Below are positions 1 to 13,000 of a stretch of DNA of 64,000 nt, one piece after another. A program made the position numbers and the translations under genes. The stretch comes from Lithospermum erythrorhizon (lineage: Eukaryota; Streptophyta; Magnoliopsida; Boraginales; Boraginaceae), in the NCBI GenBank assembly GCA_019722365.1, contig JADFUC010000475.1, forward strand, positions 1-64,000, in the 5' to 3' direction. The stretch's first letter is position 1, and every line of letters begins with the position of its first letter. Below the pieces are notes generated by a model, which made no database searches, was not told where the DNA came from, and worked only from the letters and a program-made list of their open reading frames with translations.

Positions 1-1231
1 TGAAGTTACGTATTGCTTGGGATTTTAGATGATCATTCCAAGTAACAAATTAGTTTACCTGATTTCTTAACCGGGTGATTTACATGTCAAGGGCTCGCGA
101 TACACTGCTAGGTAGCATCCTTGTCAGTAATGCTAAGAACAACACAAGAAAGCATAAGTAGGCTTACATAATTGGTTGGGGTTAAACTATCGTTGTATTA
201 GTTTCTTAAAAACATTGCAAGCAGGCGTTTGGAAATATTAGCATAGTACATCTTGCATACTAATACATTTTATGAGATTTTTGAGTACTAGAATTATTTT
301 ATAATTTATTTTGTAAGTCTTTAATAATTTTGAAAGTGGAAATATAAATCAAATTTAATGCCATTCAAGATATATATTCAATCATCTTAATGACAATTTA
401 TGATTTAACATTTAAAAACCAAAATTAATAATTACCACAAATTTAAAACCAAAATAATTACATAAAATAGATTTAGGGTTTTCAAAACGGACTTACCTAA
501 CTTCACCCATCAAAACCACCGGCCTCCGGCCACCACGACCGAGACGCTGCCGCCGGTGCGCCGTAGTACGGCTAATGAGCCACGCCCCGTGGCCGAACAT
601 GTACTCGGCACGGCCGCGCTGTGAGGCGGCTCGCAAGTTCGGCGACCGATTTTGGTAATTCATTCATTTTCGCTTTTTCCGCATTAATCATACTTTTGTA
701 AAAATGATTTGGAGGCTCTAAAAATTCAAAAAATTTGGCATTTTTGTTGAACATCAATATCATTATTGAACACGTCCAAGTGGAATTTTATCAAAAACAC
801 TTCTAGCTTTCTTCGACAGTTCTCAAAACAACAATCCAGAAATTCAACTAATTTTTTGGCACAAAAATTCAAAAATTCTGAAAAACACTGAAATGAACCT
901 CAAATGGTCAGGAACACATAGATTTAATTTTAATTTTCACCAAACCTCACCGTAAAATCGAAAATGATTCTACCTCAAATTAAAATCTAAATTAATCAAT
1001 TTTAACTCTTTCATTTCATGAAACAATTAAATACCCAAATCATTAAAATCAATACATGAAGTGATGATTCCAACATGTGAAACATATAAATGGGTTGATT
1101 TTTTCACATTATATATTCATCAATCGGAATATATAAATCATGAAATAATCAAAAATTAACTAACAACTATGTCAACACACAATCAAACTAGATAAAAATA
1201 CATTAGACTCTCGAGTAGGCTTCGATACCAC
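1..1231 (-). mobile_element. Leader of a second, tandemly joined copia unit
   Basis: On the minus strand this stretch begins directly after a primer-binding site (1217-1230) that follows the LTR at 1232-2225. Bases from about 336 to 1231 match 7993-8920, the leader of the downstream copy, with many small indels; leftward of about 336 the match fades. It therefore reads as the 5' untranslated leader of another copia copy that runs off the window edge. No open coding region is visible. The short minus-strand ORFs at 572-763 and 1203-1385 have no recognisable domain and are probably chance. Confidence 0.6.
1217..1230 (-). other. Copia primer-binding site following the 3' LTR
   Basis: Read on the minus strand it is TGGTATCGAAGCCT, close to the plant initiator tRNA-Met primer site TGGTATCAGAGCC. 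It abuts the LTR end at 1232. A primer site belongs after a 5' LTR, yet this LTR also closes the element to its right, so the LTR is shared by two units. Confidence 0.6.
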
Positions 1232-2225
1232 CGTTAGAATCTAGTATGAATTTAATCGTGATGAACACCAATTCATACATCCCGATTCTCAAAATAATGT
1301 AAATTAATCTAAACATAAATACAAAATGTACGGTCACGAGAATTTTACATCGCAACGTGAAGTTTAATCGAACCCAAATCCCCACGGAGTTCCTCGCGTG
1401 AAAGCCCCTTCAAGATCCTCTCCAATGCTTGTTCAACACCGAAAAGATGTCCTCTAGATTGCACACACCAAGAGGGAATCGAACCGAGAGCTTGAACTGC
1501 TGTAGTCGAGGATGCAAATGAGAATCGGGAAGAGAAAACCTTCCAATCTACTAGATAGGGCGGTTGGCTGGTGGGGTGGAGGCTTTTTTTATTCTAATGT
1601 CATGAAAACCTAAATCCCTCTAAATACCAAGTCCCAAAATTCCACTGCTAAGCAACTCGTTAAGAAATCGGCTTAACTCGTTAACTTAATTAGACCGTTA
1701 TGAGCCTCTAATTAAATAATGAGTTAATAGTGAGTTGTTCATTTTAATTAACTTAACAAGTCACTTAAAAATACTAACGAAGTCACTATCGAATAACTTA
1801 TCAAGTTATTCATCGATTCAATTGTTTAATTGATTAAACTCAGCTTAACCAATCGACGCTCATCAACATATATATTTGAAAATATATAAATATTGAGAAA
1901 CATATTTCAATATAAAGTCTCGCTTTAATTTCATTCATGAAATATTATTCGAATATAATTGTACGTGTGACATTCTACGTATAATAGTAAGTTGTATAAC
2001 AATAAATTGACCAATTACTATTATTATACCCATTAACGAAGAAGACGAAGAATTTTCATAACCCCCTTTTTTTAAATTATCATGAGAACCCACACTAGTA
2101 CATAAATTATTACTAAGGTGAACACTAAATTCCAAAGAATCATATTTAACCAACCCGGTAAATGAATCGATACACAATTTTCGCAACGGGCACAATAAAA
2201 AGGAATCAATCATTGATTTTCAACA
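1232..2225 (-). mobile_element. Copia LTR (3' LTR of the 2226-8920 element)
   Basis: Minus-strand LTR of about 994 bp that begins TGTTGAAAATC at 2225 and ends next to the primer site at 1230. It is a near-copy of 8921-9920; shared landmarks include the poly-T tract before the leader, the TTCATTTACCGGGTTGG block and the GGTATAATAATAGTAATTGG block. It is also clearly related to the plus-strand LTRs at 25228, 26450 and 41737, so one LTR family recurs across the window. Confidence 0.75.
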
Positions 2226-3054
2226 ATCCTAATTGCCTCGGGACGACATTTTACAATCTTATCGCGCGATCTCTAGTCAGAGGCTAACTATAAGAAGCTG
2301 CAATAAACACCCACAAATCCTTTCTTTACTCTCGAGTATGAACCTAATAAACATTTATGCATGCCCCATAAACCAATCTCGAATACCAATCCATGCTGGT
2401 AGGCATTTAGATCTTCTCTCAGATAATGTAAGGACGGATAAATCCTCTCCCAATATATCAACATCTACTGCTATACTCACAATGTAACCTAACATATGTC
2501 GTTATAATCCCCGCTTAAGCGCAGACGTTGGGTCATAATAAAGACGTAGCCTTATATAACATGTGATAGTTATATATCGTGGGGTCTGGAATTGTCGACC
2601 TAAAATTCTAAGCAAATATCATAGGACACAGATATACATATCTTCTATGAATTGCTTTCGGTCACGCCAGCCCCCAAATTTCACTGCATCGTTTCACGGT
2701 ATCGATTCTCCAGCCCGCAGTTAACGTGATCAATCTCTCGATCACTAATCAAAACACTAATGTTAGTCATATAATACTTGTCGCCTAACTATCAAAGATT
2801 CCGACCAAGGCCTTCTGGCCATCCCATGCTTCAAGCCTCAAGCAGGTATAATCAACAATTCATGTCGCTTCTCTAGAAAACATAGACTAACCTAGGATTT
2901 TAACTTTTCACTCATCGAGGATACATATGTATATTATATGTAAATATAAACATATAGACGCTAGTAAACAAATATACTAGAATATAAGTATGTCAATATT
3001 CAAATGTTTATTCACATAACACAATAGACATACATACCGACTCCCCACTTTAAC
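2226..3054 (-). mobile_element. Copia 3' noncoding region between RNase H and LTR
   Basis: About 830 bp between the end of the RNase H reading frame and the 3' LTR. On the minus strand it has the look of the long noncoding tail of this copia lineage, ending in a block that includes AAATGTCGTCCCGAGGCAAT just before the LTR. The expected purine-rich primer (AAGTGGGAGA type) is not intact. The plus-strand ORF at 2233-2487 has no recognisable domain and is treated as chance. Confidence 0.5.
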
Positions 3055-3411
3055 TTAATACCACCGCGACATCTGCCTAAGACCTATGTTCGCCGGCATA
3101 CTCATCATGCTTGCCCGAGTTAGTGGCTCAGAAGGGCCGGCCGATTGGCCTTCGTCATACTTTACATACTTCGATATCGTTCTACAAGATATCTCTACTT
3201 TCAGTGATACTCTTCGGGTACGTGTTGGATTTGTGATGCTCGGTTCTTTAGTTGGATCTATATCTCTAGTATTGTCACAAAGTAACTCAACTGGTCCCTC
3301 AATGCTAAGTACTACACCAAGCTCAGTCACGAATTTCTTAATCCAACATGCTTCTTTAGTGGCTTCGCACGCGACGATCAGATTTTTGTGGTAGAATCGG
3401 CAATGCATCAC
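3055..3411 (-). pseudogene. Copia RNase H relic, C-terminal end of pol
   Basis: Open minus-strand segment of 118 codons. Its N-terminal half carries the run KEACWIKKFVTELGVV followed by VELLCDN, diagnostic of the C-terminal RNase H domain of plant Ty1/copia polyproteins (the SEA.KEA.W...F...LGV....PV.L.CDN pattern). Its end, QMSRWY, matches the family tail RYMSRWL. The middle is out of register with the family. The domain normally degrades the RNA strand of the cDNA hybrid during reverse transcription. The ORF is an isolated piece of what should be a polyprotein of more than 1,000 residues, so it is not functional. Confidence 0.7.
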
Positions 3412-5401
3412 TGAACCTCCAAGATACTCGCCTCCACCGCTGAGACAAAATACATAACGACCGAACGAGTAGTCGCCTTCTCGCTACCAAAATCGCACGC
3501 GTATTCGCGACTACTAACTCATCATCTCCACCATATACCAAGAAAGCATCTTTAGTTCTTCTCGTATACTTCAAGATGCATCTTCACCGCAATCTGGTTC
3601 TCTCACCGGATTAGCTTGGTATCTACTGGTTATACTCAAAGGCGATAAGACACATCAGTCTAAGGCATAACATGGCATACGATGATCCTATAGCCGGGTT
3701 AAGGTACATTCTTCATTTTGTTCTATCTCAAGATTAAGAGCGGGACATTCGTGGTTTCACTGAAAGTTGAACTCCATGTCTCATGGGAGAGCCAATTCTT
3801 CTTGGAATTACTCATGTTGAACCTTGCAAAGACCTTATTCACATAGGTATCCCGACAAAGCCTAATCGCCTTTCTCCGCCCGAATTCGGCGGATCTTTAT
3901 TCCAAGTATATATCAAGGCCGCCTAAGTCCTTCATTGAGAAATATTTACATAGCCAACTCGATCGAAGCCAAGAATCCCATTTACCTTCTTGTATACAAG
4001 ATTCTTCTTCGCTCACTTAAAACCAAAATCTTTAATTTATCTATCAAAACATAGATTCCAATCATGGATTTCGCTTAAGACCATAAACGACCTTGCAACT
4101 CAGATACCTTCTTAGGTCCTTTAGACATGTAAAGCCCTGGAGGTTGCACCATACATCCTCCTCTAAATTTCCATTCTGTTAAGTCTTACATCCATTTCCG
4201 CTACATTTCATAGCGAAATACAAAGAACGGTTAAGATTACAGTAGGACGCAAAGATAGCCATCGCGAAGAAGTTTCACATAGTCCACGCCGTGTACTTGT
4301 TTGAAACCTTTCGCTACAAGTCTAGCTTGAAAACATCGACGCTTATTTCTTTATCATGTTTCTTCTTAAATACCCATTTACATTCAATGTATGAACCCTA
4401 TTTCGTAAATCCAACAAGTGACCAAACCTGCTCGCACGTAATCCATCTCCATCAGCATGGCTATTTGCTATTTATCATTTCTTTTCTAAGAAGTGGGCTC
4501 GCTACTTTCAATGACGGCATAAGGTTTCACCAATAAATAAGCCGGGTTCAGACGCATCCCCGCTGGATCTCCTATGGTCGTTCTTCCATAATCTCGCGAT
4601 CATGATCGATTTTCTATGAAAGTTAAGCGTGCCAATTTGTGGCGCGCCGATGCTTCTGCATTAGATGCATCGACATTAATTTCATCAACTCGAAGCCATC
4701 AAGATGAACACCATTACTTCTAGTCTTCTGAATTCATATTCTTTTCAAGGAACACTCTGCCTTTTGAAGAATTAAGATTTTATTGTCATGCTTGGTGCAG
4801 GTTAGAAGAATTCAATCTAAAGCTTCCTTTTGGATATCCTATGAAATACATTTATCGGATTTGGGGCGCAAGTTTATCCTTTGTTAATCTCTTAACATAA
4901 GCCACAACCCAAAATCCCGGTAAAAACCTAACTGGGGAATCTTTCCAAACCACGCTCATGGGGAGTTTTCTACCGACCTTGTTGACATCCGTTTAAGGTG
5001 TTCAGTCAGCGCTTTGTAGCCGCATATCCCGTAAATTAACTGCAGAGATAGCTCATCATAATCGAACCATAATGTTAAGTGGTTCGATTTCTCCTTTCTC
5101 GACACGCCCATTACGTCAGGGCGTTTCGCTGACTGAGTCGCGGAAACAATACTACACTCTCTAAGACGAGTATTGAACTGTTACTCTCAAATATTCTCCA
5201 CCTCTATCGATCGGAGAATCTTTATTGTCTTCGTTGAATTGGTTTTGTACTTCATTTTGGAACTCAATGAATTTTCAAAGACTGGGCTGTGTCTCATCGT
5301 GATACACAAAACCGCATCTACCGTGAATCACGTGAAAATGTAATGAAGTAGTTATAACCTCCCTTGCAGATGTGTTCATCGCCCACACACACCTGGTGTA
5401 T
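3412..5401 (-). pseudogene. Decayed copia reverse transcriptase and integrase
   Basis: This interval lies between the RNase H segment and the pre-integrase segment of the same element, where the reverse transcriptase and integrase core belong. Minus-strand translation around 4930-5060 gives scattered integrase matches such as LWGYAA and ALTEHLKRMSTRSVE, corresponding to the family's FWGYALETA...NRVPSKSVEKTP. No frame stays open for long, and stops and small indels are frequent throughout. Its own catalytic residues cannot be read. It is assigned mainly by position between recognised neighbours. Confidence 0.55.
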
Positions 5402-5644
5402 TTATCCGCAATAAATCACTCGCCTCTCTATCAATCCGAAGTGATTTAATATTTTGTCTAAAAAGTGCAAAGATTCACACTTATCGTATGATTCATAATC
5501 GAAACCTTCAAGTATCCCACCGGAGTGGAGTTTCTTGATTTGGTTCTCGTTAATATGACCCAATCTGCAATGCCATAGGTATGTCTGGTTTAAGTCATTA
5601 GGCTTATTCCGTTTTAAGTTTATGTTATATGACTCAACTATCAT
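5402..5644 (-). pseudogene. Copia GAG-pre-integrase segment
   Basis: Eighty open minus-strand codons with the run LWHCRLGHINENQIKKL, then GFDYESYDKCES. This is the GAG-pre-integrase domain (H...H...C..C type zinc ligands) that precedes the integrase catalytic core in Ty1/copia. The same block is found on the plus strand at about 19830-20040, in the second copia relic, with the wording nearly unchanged, so the two relics belong to one family. The frame breaks soon after the CES motif, before the second cysteine of the usual CESC pair is in frame. Confidence 0.75.
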
Positions 5645-5699
5645 GTCTAAACGATTGCATTCATTTCAAGTGGGAGGTACTAAATACTACTCCCATTCT

Positions 5700-6900
5700 C
5701 AAAGCATCCTAAATTATCGGGGATCTATTGAAAATGAAACCATCATTGTTCAAAAAATGTAAACATAATGGCCTCGCAAATTGCGTGTACATAGTAAACC
5801 GGGAGATAAAGTTCAAACAAGTCTGGAAATTTAAACCGACGGATCTCTGCACGCAAGGCCGCAACCTCGCGCCATTCTACACGTAGATCCATCTCCCCTC
5901 TTTCGAGTCTTCTACTGACTCTCAGTTCTCGCATATTACGACAAATACGAGAACCACAACCGCGCCTAGCACTCCACGGTGTAATTAGAAGTTGTAAAAA
6001 CTTCAATAACATACATACCTCAGGCTGAGCCGGGTCGTTGCACTATCTCTTCTTATCATCCGCGAACTTCCTCAAGCAGTCACTTCATGACCTAAAGTTC
6101 CCCGCAACGATGACATTCACATCCCTTGCAAGGTTCCCCGTCCAACTTTGGATTCCTCGAACCCTGGCTTTGGCTCGGTAAACTTCTTCTCCTTCTTGTT
6201 TCGGGACCACCAAAACGTAAGCGAGTGTAAGCTTTTAGTCTTACCCAGACTGCCTTCAACATTCATGATCATCTTATGCGCCTCGCTTAGAGATAACCTA
6301 AACTTGCATATCAAGTTCATGACAAACTCAGAGACTGGCCTGGAAGAGACATCGTGGATTTAGATCCACAAATGGGCTTCGAGAGACACCGTGCCTAAGG
6401 CGCTGAGTCGATCGTAATTAAGCCAATCATTTTAATGATCTCAGGCTCTCATGGCCTGCCCGCTCCCTGGGACACAATACCACGGCAGCACGTATCGTGT
6501 CATATCTCTTTGCTTTCTTTCTCGAATAATTCCTCAAGTTTCCTAGATATGTCATATGCCGCCAATCTTTCATATATTGAATTTGGAACGAAGGTTCCAT
6601 ATCAAGCAAGATGAGACATCGACATCCACAAAGACGACTTGTGCTTCGATCCCTTTTCCGACGTGAGGCACTATCATTAGGTTTCTGAGGAACTCACTGC
6701 TCAAGACGCATTCGCTCTTCTCTTGTTTGAGAATAATTCTCAAATTTCAAGACCACTGACTTAAGTTCGAGTTATTCAAATTTTGCACTTTCAAGTGCCG
6801 AAATGGGCGAGTTTTTATGAGTAGTAGTAAATAGCCATTAAAATTTACAAGAATAAGTAAAATATCAATGTAATCAAGAACTATCATGCTAGACACTTAC
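5700..6900 (-). pseudogene. Copia gag relic
   Basis: Two open pieces survive on the minus strand. Positions 6427-6609 encode the run MEPSFQIQYMKDW, like the gag MEP.LQ.QYM..W region. Positions 6117-6320 encode SLSEAHKMIMNVEGSLGKTK and KKEKKFTEPKPGFEESK, like the basic region before the zinc knuckle. No intact CCHC knuckle was found. Gag would form the virus-like particle that packages element RNA. The two pieces are in order for a minus-strand element (gag at higher coordinates than integrase). Boundaries are approximate. Confidence 0.6.
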
Positions 6901-8903
6901 AAATAAATTGTAAAGTAAATACTAATACTTCAAATCTCACGAAATATATTAGTATCAAGACCTATTATACTTAAATCAAACGGTAACATCGCATATTTTG
7001 AATTCGTGATAATAGTAGGTTATCAACCAATTATGTAAACTACATAACCTTAAGGCTGCTAGCATACTATTCAAGATGCCACCACTTTTTAGATCTCCGA
7101 CAAACCTGCCAAGATACCAATTAAATAAAAATTACTTGAATGATCATCCAAAAGCCCACAACGTTAGTGGAAATCACTTCAACATGATCCATTGTCACAT
7201 CAAAGTGAAAAACCGGTGAACACCGCCATCACAAACAGGTCCGTATAATGCAAACCGATTTCACAATTTTAAAATTGGCTCGACACGCTTGCTTAAATTT
7301 TAAATTAAGTAGATTATTATTACTTTGTTTTATTTTACCACGCAGCTTGTAGCACATAATCAAGCATATGTACAACATGAAAAATAAAACAAGTAATGCA
7401 CATTCAAGCAGGCGTATGATATGACCTTAGCTCCTATTACATTTTCAAACTTGAAAAAACTAACATTTGGAACTTATTACAATTTCTAGTCTTCGTTTCT
7501 CGAATCTCCACTAAGTCTGCCTTTGAATTACAATTCAAATACACTAATTCCAACTTAGATAAAGATAAAAGATTGGAGAAACAAGAAAATTAACAAATAA
7601 TACGACTAAAGAAAGTCATTTATAATAATACGGTACGCAGCATCGAAAACGCTGGTCATATCTATATTACCTTTCATTCCATTCCATAACAATATATATA
7701 GGCAAAACATTAAAATAAATAAATACACTTAATGTCATATATATTAAATGAAATGAAAATAAATGTGTTCATAATTGACTAATTAATTATCCATTATTTT
7801 ATAATTAATTATCAATTAATGTAAATTTTAAATTTAAATATATTCACACATGATTAATGATAATTATTACAATAATTACCAACCTCTTAAATCATGGAAT
7901 AATTACTTACAAGTAATTAACTGAAAAATTTAAAATTTAAAAGGTCATCATGAAAATATTTTCAAAAATTATCAATTAATGAAAATAATTTCAGTGGAAA
8001 TATAAATCAAATTTAATGCCATTCAAGATATATATTCAATCATCTTAATGACAAAATTTATGATTTAACATTTAAAACCGAAATTAATAATTACCAATAA
8101 ATTTTAAAACAAAAAATAATTACATAAAATACATTTAGGGTTTTCTAAAACGGACGACGAACTTCAACGACCAATACGACCGGCCTCCGGCCACCCACGA
8201 TCGAGACGCTGCCGGGTGCCGCAGTACGGCTAATGAGCTACGCCCGTGGCCGCGAATATTTAATTTCTAAGACCGTCGCCAGAGGCGTCATAAGTTCACA
8301 ATCGATTTTTTCGTAATTCATTTCATTTTTCGCTTTTTCCAAGATTACACTGCTACTTTTGTAAAAATGATTTGGAGGCTCTAAAAAAAAATCCAAAAAA
8401 TTCTGGCATTTTGTTGAACATCAACAATATCATTATTGAACACGCCCAAGTGGAATTTTATCAAAACACTTCTAGTTTTTCGATTAAAGCCAAACAATCC
8501 AGAACTTCAACCAATTTTTTGGAGTACTTAAAAAATTCAAAAATTCTGAAAAACACTGAAATGAACCTCAAAATGGTCAGGAACAGATTTAATTTTGTAA
8601 TTCTCGAAATTTCTAACCCTCACTGTAAAATCTAAAATGATTCTACCTCAAATTAAAAATCTAAAATTAATCAATTTTTTAATCCCTTCATTTCATGAAC
8701 AATTAAATAAACTTCAAATCATCAAAATCAATACATGAAATGATGATTCCAGCCATGTGAAATATATATATAAAATGGGTTGATTTTTTTCATATTATAT
8801 ATTCATCAATTGAATATATAAATCATGAAATAATCAAAATTAACTAACAACTATGTCAACACACAATCAAATTAGATAAAATATTAATAGACTCTCGAAA
8901 GTA
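6901..8903 (-). mobile_element. Copia leader and untranslated region
   Basis: AT-rich sequence between the primer site (8904-8919) and gag. The part from about 7993 to 8903 is duplicated at about 336-1216. Apart from an 87-codon plus-strand ORF at 8372-8635 with no recognisable domain, nothing coding is visible. A long leader is usual in this copia lineage. Confidence 0.5.
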
Positions 8904-8919
8904 GGCTTCTTCGACACCA
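8904..8919 (-). other. Copia primer-binding site
   Basis: On the minus strand it reads TGGTGTCGAAGAAGCC, a degraded match to the initiator tRNA-Met primer site TGGTATCAGAGCC. It lies directly inside the 5' LTR at 8921-9920, where minus-strand cDNA synthesis would be primed. Confidence 0.55.
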
Positions 8920-8920
8920 C

Positions 8921-9920
8921 CGTTAGAATCTAGTACAATTTAATCAGATGAACACCAATTCACATCCCGGATTCTCAAAATAATGTAAATTAATCTAAAC
9001 ATAAAATACAAATGTATGAATACGGTAGAATTCTTACATTGCAACGAAGCGAATTGAACCCAAATCCCCAATGTAGTGCTCGTGAAAGTTTCTCCTCAAG
9101 ATCCTTCCTCCAATGCTTGTTCAACACCGAAAAGATGTCCTCTTAGATTGCACACACCAAGAGGAAACCAACTGGTAACTCGAACTCGCTGGTGTCGAGG
9201 ATTTAAACGAATCGGGAAGTTATAAACTCCACCACCAAGTGGAGGAGTGGCGTTTTCAATAGTGGAGGTTTTTTTATTCTAATGTCATGAAAAACCTAAT
9301 CCCTCTTAAATACTAAGTCCTGTAATTCCACTCACAACCTCAAGTAAGAAATCGCTTTAACTTGCTAACTTAATTGCATCAAGTATGAGCCTCAATTAAT
9401 AATGAGTTACTAGTGAGTTGTTCTATTTAATTAACTTAACAAGTCAATTAAAATACTAACGAAATACTATCGAATAACTCATCGTTATTCATCGATTCAA
9501 TTGCTTAATTGATTAAATCCCTGGTAAGTTTAACCACCACGTTTCATCAACATATATATTTGAAATATATAAATATCGAGAAATATATTTCTCAATATAA
9601 AAGTCTCTGCTTAATTTCATTCATGAAATATTATTCAATATCATCAGGACATGTGTGTGACCTTCTAGGTCAGATATTGGCAGAAGCTGTATAATAATAA
9701 TAATTGACCACTACTATTATTATAACGATTAATGAGTAAGATCTAGCAATCTTCATAACCCTCTTAAATTATCAGCTGAACTCACACTAGTAATATACCA
9801 TTACTAAGGCGAACACTAAGCCCAAAGAATCACATTTAACCAACCCGGTAAATGAATTGATACACACCGCCGCAGAACGTGGCACAATACAAAAGGAATC
9901 AATTTCATCGATTTCCAACG
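8921..9920 (-). mobile_element. Copia 5' LTR
   Basis: About 1 kb. On the minus strand it starts at about 9920 with a slightly altered TGTTGGAAATC and ends next to the primer site at 8919. It aligns end to end with the LTR at 1232-2225 with numerous small indels. The left boundary is well set by the primer site; the right boundary is set by the end of the match to the other LTR. Confidence 0.75.
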
Positions 9921-10076
9921 TAACCTCAGACCTAAAGTCGCATGAAAGCGTGAAAAGCACGTGGACTGCACTGCAACTCCTGATGATAATCCGAAGGAAG
10001 CGCAACGAGATATGACACCAGACAAGCTTCCTTACTGATCAAGTAAGTTTGGGAATGGACACGCAAGAAACCCATT
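9921..10076. other. Short spacer between copia LTR and gypsy LTR
   Basis: About 155 bp with no similarity that I can see to either neighbour. It is probably the flank into which the gypsy element inserted. I could not find a clean target-site duplication. Confidence 0.3.
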
Positions 10077-13000
10077 ATCAATAACCCTCGCTACTAAAAA
10101 AAAAAAATTCGTCATGCCTAATTCGAATAGTATAATTTTTTTCATGATGATATTATTTCGAAAAATTTTTGAGCTTCTAATTTCATTTATAATTTAGTAG
10201 TGTCATGGAAGAATTTCATTCAAATCGGGTTCGTGAGATTTGGCACGATAAGTCGGAGAATTAACCGAACCGAACGTGACCGAAGTTTTTAAATATCTAG
10301 TCAAGCCTATCTTCCACATCATCATTTCGAGATCATCTTCTTCTCTTTTACTCTCGATAGGTTTAAATACCACCTCCCCCCTTGAACAATTTTTTTCATT
10401 TCTCTCTTCAATTGTCGCCAAACTCAAAACCGCTTAGGAATATTGTTCTTTCATCATTCTCGAAGTTAAAGTAAATTTCAAGTCTTCGAGATATTTCGGG
10501 TTTCGGTGATAGCTGACTTTTGGGTTGATTTACATAATTGAATTTTATGATAAATCTTAGTTGGTTATGGGTTCTGACGATAAGGGCGATGAATTCGTGA
10601 TTTAGAGCTCGCTTGAGGACGCAATGAGTTGACTTTTCTAGGTTTCGTTGACTTTTCGGTGTGATATTTTATAAAGACTTTAAATGCGTAGGAGTTTAAT
10701 CGACCTTATTATAGCTATTACATGTTAAATCGGTGATTTAAATCATTAAAGAAGTGCTAGTTTAAAAAGTAATATTTTCAAGCCGAGATATAATTGATAT
10801 TTGGAGTATAGATTGTTAATTGTGGACTGGCCGATTAACTAGAAATCTATTAATAAGTTAATTTTGTAATGATAAAGTGATAAGATGGAATTTTAAATGG
10901 GCGATCGATTTGGTTGTGTCCTATGAGTTTATAATTCGATAGTTTGCCCGTCATGTTAGACTTCATGAAATCGTTCATAATGTTTATTCTAGAACGTAAT
11001 TCTTGGTATTAGTTCCTCGAAGTACACTTTCGGGCGTTTTAGGCCTCGACCGCTGGGAAGGGCACGCCCGCGGATCGCGTCAGGAGGACTTTTGTGATAG
11101 CTAGTGTGAGAAGTAGTACTTATCTCACGCAGATACCTTATGTACTTTTTAAACGGTGTACCGCGCTATAATATAATTACGCCAGAAAGCGGTGTACGTG
11201 CCTTGTAATATACTCCATGCTGCGAAGGGCGATATGTCCTCGCGGATATGATTACTGGAAACGGTATACATGTAATGGTTGTACGACATGCAGAGCCTAA
11301 TATGATTATGTGATTCTATTCGCAAAGATTGATGGCCGGGTTTCGAGGTGTTGACGGCCCGAACTCCAATTTATATTTCAGATACGTAGCCTCGACGGCA
11401 CTCGTGGTATTTATGTGGCTTTGTCGGCACCGGTGGTATTTATGTGGCTTTGCCTGGGCACTCGTGGTATTTATGGCCTTCGCGCGGTCAGGATCGATTT
11501 ACGATCAAGGTGATTTATTAGTCAGATGCTTTGCTATCATTGGAAGTAAAGTAGAAGGTTATCGGTAGGTGTTCGGCGGAGTTATGTATGATTTTGAGGT
11601 GACTTGAGTATTAGGATATGACCCTATAGTCGGGACTACTGTGATTAAAGTGACTCCTTCCTCAGCAGGAGGCGAGCTTATCGGGCCCTATACTACCTGG
11701 GTGATAAATGCGCTGTGATGATTCTCTCTTTGACTTTGTCGCTAGTATCGTTTAGGTGGCCCTATACTACGTAGCGCGGGTTTGGCCCCATACTCACGGT
11801 ATACGCGGTAATATTCTCTTTGGATCGCGAAGGCGGTATCAAGCCGGTGGCCCTATACTACTATAGAGGTCACATGGTTCTATACTACTGTGATAAATGC
11901 TAAAGGGTATGATTCTCTTTGATCGCTTAATGCCAAGGTATCGAGGTGGCCCCTATACTACTGGTATAGCGCCATGGTTTGGCCCTATACTACCAGATAG
12001 CCATGCGGCCTTTATACTTTGCGATGAAGGCAGGCCTTATACTTTGTGTATAAGCGTACAAGGCCTTATACTTTGTGTATAAGGCGTTTTGGCCTTATAA
12101 TTTTATGTTACGAGGTGTGATTGTTGATTTGTCCATTCCCCGCAGTAGACGGATTGGAGTATATGCGCATTGTGGTGATGGTATAACGTGATTGGCTGAA
12201 GTCTCCGTGATTTCATTCAGCGACGCAGGTTTATCGAATCCCTATTATATATTCATGTGTTAAGGCCCGAGACCATGTGAATTATGTTGTATGACTTTAT
12301 CCGATAATCCTGTGATACATGTATTTTATGCATATTTGACTACGATGACTATTCCTAATCTTTGTTGCCAAGGCTAAGAATGTTGCTTTGATTATTATAT
12401 TTCATTTTTTAAGCCAAATTATTTCAACTATTTTTCTTCGTGGATACGGTATTTATTTTCGCCAGGCCTTACCGGCATTATCAAGTTTTGTTAGATATGT
12501 TCTATATATATTAAGTGGCTAATGGATTACACTAACGAGAACATTAGCGTAAATTATCAACCGAAGTTTACGCTAATCATTTGATGATGCCATTTATATT
12601 TTATACATACAAGGGAAAACCGGATTCAATGGGCGCTAGAATATAAGTATCGACTAACCACGACGCCGATACTATCAGGTAAATAAGCCCGTGATACTCA
12701 AATGGAGAATTTGGGAAGATAAATCGCATTTCAGTTATTCCACTTAAGATATATTACCATATTAGGAAACGATATTTGGAAGGTTCATGAGAACATTAGT
12801 TGTCATAGAGGAGTATGATTGTAAACGGGGAGCAAGATTTCAAAGAACTAAAGATATGGATTGAAATATATGCAATGAAGCATGCAGAGGTTACATATGT
12901 TTAAGTTATTGCGTGTTCGAGGTGTATATTATATCGGGGAATTAGCCATACTTCGTAAAAGATAACGTATAGAGAAATACTCTTGTGAATTAAGGCGCAT

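Noticed and set aside
3086..3394. 102-codon plus-strand ORF
   Set aside because: It is the complement of the copia RNase H frame at 3055-3411.
11690..12110. CRISPR-like repeat array
   Set aside because: The repeats are short, irregular and contiguous with no uniform spacers, lie inside an LTR duplicated 5 kb away, and the DNA is from a plant.
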